NCBI GenBank assembly: GCA_003956705.1
Contig: QZCP01000158.1
Coordinates: 31,198 to 95,197 of the forward strand
Reading direction: 5' to 3'
DNA length: 64,000 nucleotides
Source: Brevipalpus yothersi
Lineage: Eukaryota > Arthropoda > Arachnida > Trombidiformes > Tenuipalpidae
Part shown: positions 26,747-38,608 of the stretch, piece after piece
Layout: each line of letters opens with the position of its first letter
How positions within the stretch are numbered: the stretch's first letter is position 1
Translations under genes and position numbers: made by a program
Notes under the pieces: model-generated
The model's input: the letters and a program-made list of their open reading frames with translations, nothing else
Told to the model about the DNA's origin: nothing
Database searches by the model: none

Positions 26747-27376
26747 ATGTCTCCCAATGATGTAAATGAAATTCAGGTAAGGTCAGATGGTTCGATTGAA
26801 AGATGGTGTATCCCTCTGTAATTCATCTTCCTACTTACCTCTTTTCACTTGTCGTTCTAGTCGAAGAAGATCATATCATGGATGACTGGTAAATTTTTGC
26901 AAGATTGTCAAACGAGCATCGAAAAGACAATTATCAGAGAATGCCGAGAGGTGTTTGAAGAACAAGTTGATAAAGTTCTGGATAGATACAAAAATTCGAT
27001 TGACCCTAGTGTGAAGGCTCGCTATGATGAGATCAAAGGGAAATTGATTGAACAGCTTGAGCAAATTTGGCGGAGTAAACTATATAAAAGTTGTCTTCGA
27101 GAGAGTGTATTGCTTGATGGGAGAAAATTAGTTCGAAAAATGTTTCAATACGAAAGTGGATTGAATGGGGCTGCAGTGGTGGCCGAAGAAAGGCTCTCGA
27201 TCATGGAGGCAAAGATTGGTGAAATCGACTGTCAACTGGAAAGTCTAAGGCGGTTAGAGATTGAGGAAAAATTTTCACACACATCGCTGATGGAAGAATA
27301 CCAATCATACGAGAAAGAATATGATAAAGTTCAGAGTGAACTCAAAAATTTATTGAAAATTTTTACTTCTAACTGA
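26747..27376 (+). CDS. Uncharacterised 181-aa coiled-coil protein, two exons
   Basis: Join 26747-26776, 26861-27376. The first exon codes only ten residues (starting MSPND) and ends at GTAAGG. The 84-nt intron ends TCGTTCTAG, phase 0, and the second exon continues in frame to TGA. The protein is highly charged and almost wholly helical. Residues about 28-90 are rich in Glu/Lys/Arg and include REVFEEQVDKVLDRY. Residues about 118-177 have a heptad-like pattern typical of a coiled coil. No signal peptide, membrane segment or catalytic motif is visible. I do not recognise the family. Its size and helical layout would suit a small MIS12/MIND kinetochore subunit (Nsl1- or Nnf1-like), but this is only a guess. 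It lies 577 nt after PRORP on the same strand and is convergent with the Neto-like gene, 335 nt between the stops. Confidence 0.75.
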
Positions 27377-27711
27377 AGTTTAAAAACTTAAATGACTGGG
27401 TTCGATCGGCGGAATATTCGCCAAATGTTTGTATTTGATTCGATTTCATTCCTCATCTTGAATATATCATCATCGAATGTTTCCATTCATTTTGTCTGAT
27501 CTCCTATGATTGCGGCAACCATTGATCAATGGGGGAAACATTCCTCCGATCATCAAGTTGCAGCGAGCATATTTATATATATATATTTATATATATTCAA
27601 CCGAATGATTACAAATACATTAATTGTATTAATTTTTAATTTTTTTCGTCTTCTTTCCCCTTTTTTTGAATCATATTTCATCAATGTGAACCTGATATAA
27701 TTGAGCAGATG

Positions 27712-29470
27712 TCAGCGAAGTACTACTACATCCGGTGCTGAGCGTGTCTCGATGAAACTTCTAGGCCGATTGGCAGTGTTAGAACTCATCTCGATTTTGG
27801 CTTCAGCCCGGTACCGTTGATGGCGTGCGGAAGAAGGCACTTTATCGTCCGAACCATCTTCCGTTTCAAGTGATGCCAATCTAGCAGCACTGGTCGGATG
27901 AGAGTTAGGATGAACACTATGATGGTAAGATGAGACTACAGAATGATGCGAAGGGCCAACAGATGCGGACCGATAATCTCCCGGATTAATAATTCTTGAG
28001 CTTCCGTGCTGTGCACAATCGGGATGATGGACTAGGCTTGGGATCGGATGATGATGCCCTTGATGATGATTGTCCACTGAGGGGGGCGATTCTGGTGTGT
28101 CTAATTTGGTTACATTTAGAGGCAGTGTAGCAGACCGCGCCGATCGGACACCCCGTAAGTGGGACATTGCAGGCGGAGGAGGTGGCGGAGGTATTGGAGA
28201 TTCACTACCACTTCGATTATTGTCCGTATCATGAGAATGCTGTGGATGAAGTGGATGTTGACGGTAAAAGGGACACTCATTCGATATTGCATGATCTAGT
28301 GAACAATTTGGATGATGACCCAAATCGGGTGAATATTTATCGTGAAGTAAAGATGGGCCACCGTTAGGTTGCTTACGATAGACACCAAAATTCATATCGG
28401 GCACATAGCAGCCATTTTCATCTTCCTCCTGGCTACTCGGATCCATCATCAAATTAGTGCTTGATTTAACAAAATTTTTACCCACAACACTGTCCACTCC
28501 ACGCGATCCATACTCATATCTCAACGGTGGACCGATACCGGTCATGGTGATGGCGTGATCAAGATCACATTCAATAGAAGGCTCATTGGATCGACGCAAT
28601 TTGTATTCCATTTCACGTTGTCGACGTTCCTTTATTTTGCCCCAACACGAGACAACAATTGATGCACACATTCCGATAACCAAACAGAAGAACAGTATCA
28701 GTATGATGATCATATGGTTTGAATCGAAAGATGTGAACGCATCGTCAGCTATTTGAATCCAATGCCATTGTGAATTATGAAAAAGTTGCGAAATGATGGA
28801 CGAGAAAGATGAGGAGAAAGAGAAGAAAAAAAAGATTAGATCACATTATCGTAAAATATTGAGGCATCTTCTCTTTTTACCTTCTTCACATTCAGACTTA
28901 TTTTCATCATAACGTAGTCTACAATTTGCTTCTCCATCACATTTTAAACTGGAATCGATGCACGTAGAATCTTCACAATAAAATTCGTCTGGAGTGCATT
29001 GCTCTGTGAATAGAACGAAAGAAGAGGTATATAACAAAGTTGAATCATGATGAAATTGGGTCAAAGGGTAGGGAATACAAATTTTTTGTGTGAACATATG
29101 TACGTGATATTATATACACATATATATATCATACCTGGAGGAGTAATTCGTCTGACTGCGGTGAAAGAAACGACGAATTCGAAAGTAATATTAACAGATG
29201 TATGCTGAATAAAAAGTCTTATGAAAGCCAAAGAGCTTTCCGCCTCTTTAGATTCTGCTGCCGTTCCACAATATTTCATCACCGGCATTCGTTCTAAAGA
29301 ATCGTAATATAGATAAATTCTATTTTCTTCACATTCATTTGGTTTGGCTAATTTATATTTGGTGAAATTTGTTGACACCTAAAGAAAAGAAAAGAATAAG
29401 AAATGAATGTATGGTATGGTTGAGTATATGTGTTTGAATTAGTATCGATCGAGAGAAGAATCCTTTTAAA

Positions 29471-29547
<77 letters not shown>

Positions 29548-32500
29548 CAGAGTAAGTAGGAATGTCTGTGGATGTGAAACAAACCTTCTTCGGTGGAGGA
29601 ACTTCAATTTTCCAAATGCATTCCAAAGGTACCTTATTTGTTATACTATATTCAACCATTTCAGGAGGTAAATGTTGATTTGAGACATTTATCTGACCAC
29701 TTTCACCAGATAAATTGAACCAGCATTCTGAGAAAAATTTTACGAAAACAACGGAAAACATATATGTTAATAGAGTGAATTTTGGAACAGATAGTTGTAG
29801 CATTTATATCAAAGTTAATCTTTATCAAAACTCACCTGGAGGAGGTTGAATAGCTGGATCTGGAGACGTATCAGAAGAGAAAGATTAAGCATTAATAAAG
29901 GCAAGTTATATGAATCATAATGAATTCTCTTATTCGAAGTTGATTCAGGCTAGAATTGATGATGAAGAGATCTTCAGACTGGGGAAGGTGATTTTTTGGC
30001 TTAACAAATGTTAGAAACAAGCACCAGGAAATAAAAAAGTCTCCATGAATTCAGCATAAAATTTCTGAAGGGTTGATGAATATGACGGAACATAGTCAAC
30101 GAAAATGCTTTAAAAAGCTTCTAAATTTTGTTAGATAATAATGTCTGTCTAGAGCATATGACTCACCTGTTTTCTTCACAAAATGATATTCTGCTTTGAA
30201 ACCTTGATACTCAATGGTATCATCTGAATGAAAGTGTAACCAGAGAGCATTCTTTATAGACATTATGTCGTTTATCGGTTTATTGCCACACAGTCTTCCT
30301 TCACCCTCATTATCTGGCGGGATTCCGTATTTGCCTTCCCTAATTTCTAAATAGTCACCGTCACATTTTTCTTTATTCTCAGCTGAGTCTTCCATTTGAA
30401 TTTTGTCAAGAAAATGAATTACAATATTATGATCAACAGGAGCTGTGGAAAAAGAAGAGAATAAGAGGAATGTGTGTGAGTATCACGAGATTCAGTTAAA
30501 GTGTTTGTATATGAAACAGTATTGACACCAAAATTCACAATTTTTGGAATAGATATTTCGATTTATTTCCTCTTTCCTTCTCTCTCTCTTTCTCTCTTCC
30601 TTCTCGGAAAAGGATTTGATCAAAATCGATAATGATCCTACATGATTGATTTCCCAACTCAGTCAATCGCTCTCTAGAGCTCCGAATGGCTTATCATCTG
30701 ATTCAATATTCTGTTCACGTTATCACATTATCATTTCTGATCTCACCATCCATCTGAGTTTTCGGTGAACTATTTTCTTGAAACTTCTACTTATCTTTCT
30801 TCCAGATATTCGTCTCGTAACTTCCACAAAATCTCATGAGTGTCACTCCTCTCTATTTCTATTTCACTTTCTTTCTTCTTCCATTTTCCTATCTCCTCAA
30901 TACAGACACACTTACACACTTATACACAGCAAGAGAGCCCCACATGTACGTATATATATATACCTTTCTCCAAAGAATTGGTAACTTTTGCAGGATGTAT
31001 CATGACACAATTTATAGCCCAGTCCGACTATAATGCTATTTTGAGAAATCGGAAGAGACTGGAGGCTAATATCAGTGAAAAACTCAGTCAGATGTCTGAT
31101 TTCTTATTGTTGTTCTATTTTGGCCTCTCAATCACGATTTTCATCATGATATTGATCTTGAGTAACTTTCTCTCTCTCTTCCTCTATTCCTCTATATGTT
31201 AGCAATCAATTCGTTTTGACCTCGATGAAAGATTGACATGTTCAACTGGGAGGCTGATTTCATTCGAACTTGAGCTTATGAGAAACTCTGGTAACTGGTA
31301 ACTCTATCATATATATAACTTTCTCTCTTTTTCACTAGACTATCGAGCTGTTCAATCGGAAGCGAACGATGAGTCTTTCATGGAGACTGTCAAAACATGA
31401 TGGAGCAACTGTTAAGGAACCCCTCTATTCTGAAATACAAAAATCGATCCACTCTTTTTGGAAACCCCTTTCATGATTGATTTTACGTTTCCAATGTCCA
31501 TAGTACACTTTGCCGGTATTTCACACTCAACCGATTCTCTCGAGAATATATATATATATATCGTAGTGTGGATCTCATTCGTCTCATAACTGATGCTCAT
31601 GTTCAGCTTCTCTGGATGTTGAGCTTCTCTCTCTTGCTCAAAAGTTCTATCTTAGAACTCGATCGATCAGATCATATGAGCTTTCACTAGATGGCAGTTG
31701 CTTGAGTAACCGGAATTTTTTCGATTTTCTTTCAAATAAACCGAAAAATATCCTTTCAAAAATTGAAAATTTGTAAAATGCAAAATCTTCGCTCTTTCTT
31801 TAGCATCATGTACTGCCACTTACCTTCAATTATAAGATAACAGTCGGTTCCATTTGGATAATTATGTGGATAATTGGGAGATGAGAATACTCCTGATGTT
31901 CGATTAGCAGTATTAATTGAAAAATTTTTACAAACATCTTCTTTAAAAATGTTATCTGCAGCTAAGAGATTCATTGCCATAAGTCGGCTCATTTCTTTAC
32001 ATGAAACTGCTGTCAGAAAAAGAAGAAAAAGAACATTATCAGTATGTATCAATGAACAGGGAAAGATAGTTTCAAAATCATCATGAGAGAGAGAGAGAGA
32101 AGTTAAAATTTATTGGGTGAAAAAAATTTTTCGAAGTATATATTAATAATCGAGTCACTGGTTGTTCCACGATGTCAATGATTTTCCAATATTTATTGCT
32201 TGACAGGATCATTTGATTTTTTAAGCTAACATCCAGAAGTGTTGAGAGAGAAAATTTTTCTCAAGCTATCAAAGTAACGCTATTTTCTTATTTAATATTT
32301 TTTTCTTTTTCCCTATCTTTTGCGAAAGAGAGAGAAAATAGTATTAGGACACACACTTATCCTGGTTTGCTTCAACGAATTTCGCTCGATTGCTCAGTGA
32401 ACTGAGTTCTCAGTTTGACTTTTCTCTCAAACTCTTGAAGCTTGGTCCCAGCATTTATTGGTCTAGGAGTATACACTCACTCATAAGATGGAGTAATAGT

Positions 32501-33278
32501 GGTGATACTTGTATTCCTGATATTCTGGAGAGGCAGAGAAATGGAATTCTGGCAATACTTGGGAAAGAGGGAGAGAGAAAGAGAGATCTCCATTGATTTT
32601 CTTTAACACTAATCTTTACAATGTCTACCAAAGTTTTCATCGATAAGCTGCTGAGGTTGAAGATTATCCAGTCGAATTATTTCGTCAAATTCGAGAGATC
32701 ACAGAAGGGTTCAAGTGTAACAGAAGCATCAAAGTGAACAGTATGAAGTCTGCTTTTCTCTCTCTCTTTCCATCTATCTGTCTCTCTTCAACATACAATA
32801 CCATTCAATTTCTTTCCAACCATGGTGAAAGTATTATATATATATTTTTTTCAAACTATCATTCGAATCATTTCATGGATCAATTGTTGCGTAAATCTTG
32901 AATAATCCTTTCTCTTCCTCCATCTTCTGCTTTTTATTCTGGTTTAAATGTATCTTCAACTGATCTGGCTTAGCCCTCTCCACCAACCCAAGTGTGGAAG
33001 AAGTCAAAGAAGAATATCATTTTCGTCTAGAATTTTCTCTCCCTGTCCCCCTGTGTGTTTTCAATTTTCCATTTCACTCTATCGAAAAAAAACTGAATCC
33101 ATAACATCCGATTAGGGAAGCTTTTGAAAAGTGAATGTGATTCATACAAGAGTGTGTACAGTGTGAGGAGGGAATAAATGTCGGGTTGATCATTTTGTCA
33201 GACAATTTTCAACAAGTTGTCCTCATTTTGATGCTAATCAGGAGAGAATTTTGAGACACAGAGAATAACATGATGGAA

Positions 33279-33340
<62 letters not shown>

Positions 33341-34358
33341 AAATAAGCCTCAAGAAAGAAGATTCTTTTCCTCTCTCTCTCTCTCTTTTTCCACCCTTTC
33401 TACAAGATGTACTCTTTGAACATGGTGTATTGAAAACATGATCTCGCTTATTTGACTCATCATTAGCATCAGAATTATTCTTCCAAGCTTATCCCATGAG
33501 CTCTACTGTTTCTGTTAAGAATCAATTCATTCATTCAAGCCTCTTTTCTTCAGAGTCTCACAAAATATTCATTCATTCTCTTTCTCTCTTCTTTTTTATC
33601 CTTTGTTTTTCATCATGTCTTCCTCTCTGATTTTTCACCTTTCTCAAGGGTTTAGGTTTATCTTGGAGACAAATTAATGGGATCCTTCCGATGCTTGTGA
33701 TTTTAAGGAATAGAAGTAATGAAGGAATGAAGTGAGAAGAAATTGGAGTAAGAAAGGAGAAGAGAGAGTGCCAGAAATGGATCCTTAAAATCTGATATCA
33801 TACGGAAAAAGTTCTAACAAGAACTAGATGATTTCAATAAGAGCATGGAAAATTTAACATTTTCTTTAACACACTATGATTCTACCTAATCTCATTGATC
33901 CTGCCCCTTCGAAAAGTATTCCCTTTTCGATACGAAGAAGTTTGCCTCAAATGAAACATCAACAATAGCTGTTGAGTGTCAAATGTCAAGAGGTTGCGTA
34001 AGTCAACCTCTCAAATTCTTGATGGATTATCAATTGAGGTTCCTCTTTTCCCTTCTTGAGCTCATATTCGCAAAATATATTGAAATTTTCTTCTACCTCT
34101 CCAAGATCAGGGAATAGAATACCATTCACACAAAATCTGAAAGCATTTCATTCATGTATAATGGTCTTGCCAACAGTTCATGGAAATGGACATGTTCTGA
34201 TCATTCATTTCTTGATGGAAATAAGCAGAAACCACAGTATGATATGTAAGAAGATAAGGTCAAAACCTTAACATTAAGGTCACGAAAATATCACTTACCT
34301 CCAATGTAATTAAAGAATATAGTAAGAACCAGAAACGATACTCCACTAGATAATATTC
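27712..34358 (-). CDS. Neto: Neto-like receptor (CUB-CUB-LDLa-TM), first coding exon missing
   Basis: Auxiliary protein of ionotropic glutamate receptors in the Neto family; in flies Neto is needed at neuromuscular synapses. Minus-strand exons in order: 34358-34299, 32009-31824, 30442-30167, 29859-29836, 29727-29585, 29378-29135, 29003-28881, 28748-27712. All junctions are GT-AG and all phases join, giving 697 residues without the start. Residues 2-21 are a hydrophobic signal-peptide core (SFLVLTIFF). CUB1 spans about 47-173 (SSPNYPHNYP), CUB2 about 184-308 (CIWKIEVPP, KYCGT). The LDLa module 314-350 has six cysteines but few of the usual calcium acids. The membrane segment is about 365-388. 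The cytoplasmic tail (about 310 aa) has poly-proline (537-546), His-rich patches and a twice-repeated LDHAI motif, ending SAPDVVVLR. Module order matches NETO1/2, unlike LRP12 (CUB-LDLa-LDLa-CUB). The initiator exon lies beyond 34358 and was not identified. Confidence 0.9.
29470..29543 (+). repeat. (GA)n in Neto intron
   Basis: Occupies about a third of the 206-nt intron 29379-29584; on the gene's strand it is a pyrimidine tract. Confidence 0.97.
29836..29859 (-). CDS. Neto: Neto 24-nt microexon in the CUB1-CUB2 linker
   Basis: On the minus strand GTCTCCAG precedes, and GTGAGT follows, a 24-nt block. It takes one base from the exon ending at 30167 and gives one base to the exon starting at 29727, coding DPAIQPPPE across its junctions. 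Skipping it would keep the frame, since 24 is divisible by 3 and both flanks are phase 1. Confidence 0.8.
33286..33338 (+). repeat. (GA)n in Neto intron
   Basis: GA array of about 53 nt. Confidence 0.97.
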
Positions 34359-34644
34359 CTTCAGAAAAAAAGAGACAGAGAAAAGTGAAGTTAGTTGAGT
34401 TATTTTTTCTTATTCTTCTTCTTTTTTTTTCTTCTCAGTGAGAATATTTCTTCTTCTTCTCCCACGTATACACACATACATATATACACACATCAGTGGA
34501 ATGGATTGAAGTGGAATCTAGATCGAAGTCAGAGATTGATTCATCTGAGAATTGGAATGACAATGATAGGTGATAACTCTACAACACACTCATATATGAC
34601 GAAATCTTTCTACTATCTAATATAAGAGAGAGAAAGGAAGAAAA

Positions 34645-34646
<2 letters not shown>

Positions 34647-34675
<29 letters not shown>
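34647..34675 (+). repeat. (GA)n
   Basis: GA array of about 29 nt. Confidence 0.95.
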
Positions 34676-34677
<2 letters not shown>

Positions 34678-34910
34678 TTTTAGCTCACAAAATTCAACAT
34701 TTGATTTGTGAGTTTAGTTGAATTCAATTTCCAGTCGAAAATAAAGAAGCATGAGTACTCCATCGATTGAGTGATGAATATCAGCTGGATCCTTTTTTCA
34801 CCCATGTTTTATCCAAAAATTTTCTTATTATACAAGCTTCTTTGGGAAGGTAAATACATTCAGTATTGACACTGAATTTTCAACCCTTCATGTGAGTCCT
34901 CTTCGAATCT

Positions 34911-34943
34911 TCTCTCTATCTATCTATCTACATCTATCTATCT
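34911..34943 (+). repeat. (CTAT)n imperfect
   Basis: Tetranucleotide array of CTAT units with one CATC interruption. Confidence 0.9.
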
Positions 34944-35382
34944 CAGGGGCATTGTGCAACAATCTTTGATGAAATGCAAATTGTATTCATGAAGACTGAA
35001 TGTATACGAAGAACATGAGGCTTAACTGATTGCTCAGCAAAGTGAATATATTCAAAATACAGTGAAAAATTATACACACCGAAAGTTTTTCCAAAGTTGA
35101 AGAGAGAGAGAGAGAGAGAGAGAAAATAAAAAGTGGAAAAATCTTAATTGTTTTCCATCTTGATTCGTAGCCTTGAAAGTGAATGTATTCGAATTTGAAT
35201 TCATCAAGTAGTAAAATAAATTGATCTGATATTTTTCGATTGCGAAGGGTAGATAAATTGGAAAAATACACAAAAATCAACTTCGAAGAATCTTATACAT
35301 GTATATTATTATGTAAAAAATATTGATCATTTAAGGCCTTGTACTGCCTCTACTGCCTTATAAACAAAAGAACATCTAATAA

Positions 35383-35595
35383 TTGGAAGAGAAATATTCT
35401 TGGAGGGTAACGGATAGAATTCGACAAATTAGATCAGAAAAAATGAAAAAACGGGCGTTCAGGAGGAGAACTGATCTTACTAAAAATTATCTATCAGAGG
35501 TTTTACATATGTTGTATCAGGCCATAGAGCAAGCGAACGGAGTGAGTGAAGTGAGAGAAACCTCTAGTGATATTCATAGCAAATTGATCTGGTAG
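35383..35595 (+). other. Charged open stretch, possible degraded coding remnant
   Basis: A 70-codon non-repetitive frame rich in Arg/Lys/Glu without an ATG at its start. After one in-frame stop the same frame continues another 22 codons (SDGKNNRKIALRKV). The second part recalls a segment common near the end of LINE reverse transcriptases, but the match is too short to rely on. Confidence 0.15.
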
Positions 35596-36535
35596 ATAGC
35601 CCTAAAGTCCGATGGAAAGAATAATCGAAAAATTGCACTTAGGAAAGTCTTGCTATCAGATTGAATGTAATTCGCAAACATTTGCTATGATACCAATCAC
35701 TGGGTTTCTGAACCAATTCTCAAGTAAGACCCAGATCTGATGAGGACTCTAGAGAAAGTATGTGAGCATTAAGAATTGCTATCCAATCAACTGCAACTTC
35801 ATCTGAAGATATATCATAAATATTAACAACAGACTGGACTTTGGTTCAGCTTCCAAATTTTCACCATCTTCATACAGTCAGTGTGAAACTTGAGTACTTT
35901 TGAATTTGTGAGAATATTGTGTGAATTTTGAAAGAATCTCATTCTAATTATCATCAGTCATCATCAACATTTGGTACATCGGTCAATGTGGTGCTAAGCG
36001 AGACAATCTAATTACTTGTCTATGAATTCATGATCAGAATTGCGAATCAGAGTAGCATGGTGTTCAAAAATACTCTGGATTTCTGATAGAATTTTTGTAG
36101 CCAATTCATTTCTGGTGGCATGTATTTTTATCGTTGGAAAGAATCGATTTTCTGCCTCCATTGTTAAAAATTTTTTCCCCAAAAGAAAGAGGATGCAAGA
36201 TTTGAATCAGAAAAAGATTTTGTATTCCATATTCTATCGTCCAGTAATCATCTGATTGTTCTGTTATACCCCTGAGAACCAACTTATTCTACTTTGGTGT
36301 GCAAGTGACAGTGTATTGATCGAGAAAATTTTGCAGCATCCATTCCATAGCCCCAAATCATCATCATCTATTGTACACACAAACATACACACACTCAAGT
36401 CATCCAGAGGAACAATTAAATTTATTGTCACTTAGCCACACTATCATCATGTTCAGTCAACTTATCCATCCCCTATCAGCAACACAGTGTTCTCGTCTCC
36501 ATCAATGTTATCAAATTGTTCCACTCAGTAATATG

Positions 36536-36536
<1 letters not shown>

Positions 36537-36576
<40 letters not shown>
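36537..36576 (+). repeat. (CT)n
   Basis: CT array of about 40 nt. Confidence 0.96.
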
Positions 36577-36582
<6 letters not shown>

Positions 36583-37019
36583 TTAGGAGATTTCGAAACA
36601 CTTGACCACCTACTTACACCCACTATGTGTGGGAAGAGAGAGAGAGATCGTTGATACAAATATCAAACAACCTGATGGCAATTGCAGTTAACATTGATAT
36701 CTCATTTGAGTGTAAGTGTATGTGTGTGTGTGCTGGAATCATATCAAGAGTATCAGAGAATTGAAGTTAATCAGATCGATTGTGGGCTGACCAATGAGAG
36801 GGACATGTGGATAACATAATAGGCAACACCAATGGTTAATGATTATACGATAGAATAAGAATAGTCGCTGATGGTGTGAAAAAAGCGGAAAGTGAATGAT
36901 TGAAGGCTATTTTCTTCACTATCAGTAGCATTGGGCAATATGAGTGTGTGTGTCTAGCGTGCCTTTTGATGGTAACCAATTTTGTGAACAAAAAAAGAAA
37001 TAATCTCATCATTTTCCAC

Positions 37020-37021
<2 letters not shown>

Positions 37022-37055
<34 letters not shown>

Positions 37056-37057
37056 TA
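37022..37057 (+). repeat. (CT)n imperfect
   Basis: CT array with TTT interruptions. Confidence 0.95.
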
Positions 37058-38251
37058 CTAGGATCATCTCAACTGTCCCATCTTTTTTCGACTCTTATGA
37101 CTTTTTCAACTCTCTATCTCTAGTCTTCTCTAACTTTGATCATCAAGAACTGAACCGGAGCGAGTGACAATGTTCGCAAGGATGGTCAGCTGTTGTTGAT
37201 GGTACTGATTTTATGGCAGTTAAGTGATTTATCTTACAAAATTGTATCCACTGATTGTGGTGTCAACATTTGAGATGGCCAAACAGAAAAGAGTCAAGCT
37301 AGAAACTTTCTCTCTCGAATATTGAAGTACACTGGCTACTCATTGCTGAGGTTGAAATAATTCTCATCATTCTGGAAGAAATCTAGTCTCAGAGAGTAAG
37401 AGAGAGATTGAAAGAGAAAATTGACACCATCAAGATCACTTTGAACGATCAGATAATTCATTTTTTTTGTTGAACATTTGAGATGATAGTTTTGAGAGAA
37501 AAAAGTACCCTGTAAAGCTTGCAAGTTCTCGCTCTCTTTCAAGTTAACATTTCATTTATGGAGTATACTTAAAAGTTTTATCACGACTCAAATGTGGGTT
37601 AGATTTGCCCACTAATTTATTGATTCACACACACTGAAAATATGCCTCTTGAAGAGTCAAGATTTTGTTATATATATATGAAATATATATTCCATTTTCA
37701 TCTCGTTTTCGTTTACTTTTGCCCATGGATTGATTGACAGAGAAGTAAGAACAAAATTTGTTGCCTAATATGATCGTTTGCCTCATATTAAGGGTTAGGT
37801 AAAGTATCTCTCTCTCTCTCTCTCTCTCCAAACCCTTGCAATATTTTCGAGACAGGCGAATCAAATTGTTGTCGTTGAATAGTGAATTTCCTTTTCCATC
37901 TACTTTCCACTCCTCTTCCTTCTTGTTTCTCCATAAGATTCTTTTCCCATTCTAGGGAATAGAGAGAAAGAAACCAGATTCTTTTACTACTATAAAGCCC
38001 AAATCTAATGCCTTAAGGCTGTTGACCATATTTTTTCATGCTCCTTTTCTCATATGTTTGCCTAACAGTATGAAAAAGTCTCACATTTTTCCACACACAC
38101 ATACATGCATAGGCACACAGTGGCAAGGAAAAAAAAGAAATGGGAATAGAAGGAAATGAAATGTACTAGTAAACCTTATTTTATAGATTTTCTATCCACT
38201 AGAATCGAATGAATGAATCAATTCTTCAACAATATTCCCCATGCTCATGTT

Positions 38252-38255
<4 letters not shown>

Positions 38256-38302
<47 letters not shown>
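38256..38302 (+). repeat. (CT)n, 47 nt
   Basis: CT array. Confidence 0.97.
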
Positions 38303-38305
<3 letters not shown>

Positions 38306-38539
38306 CTGTTCTTGGTCCTTAGAAGCTTTGGTGACTTTTTCAACTTTCTTTACTTTCTCTTTTGGATTCCTTCAACATTCGAGAAGAATACTATTCTCTT
38401 TATCTCATTCGAGCACTTTAAACCAGGATATTCTAGTAGTAGACATACGCACACAGAAATTCAGTTCACTTATCACTTCCAAATAAATCTTTTACCATAC
38501 AAGCTTTTTTCAAGCTGACCATACCTTATTGATTCTTGT

Positions 38540-38541
<2 letters not shown>

Positions 38542-38608
<67 letters not shown>
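38542..38608 (+). repeat. Compound (CT)n-(CA)n
   Basis: CT array to 38588 passes directly into a CA array. Confidence 0.97.
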
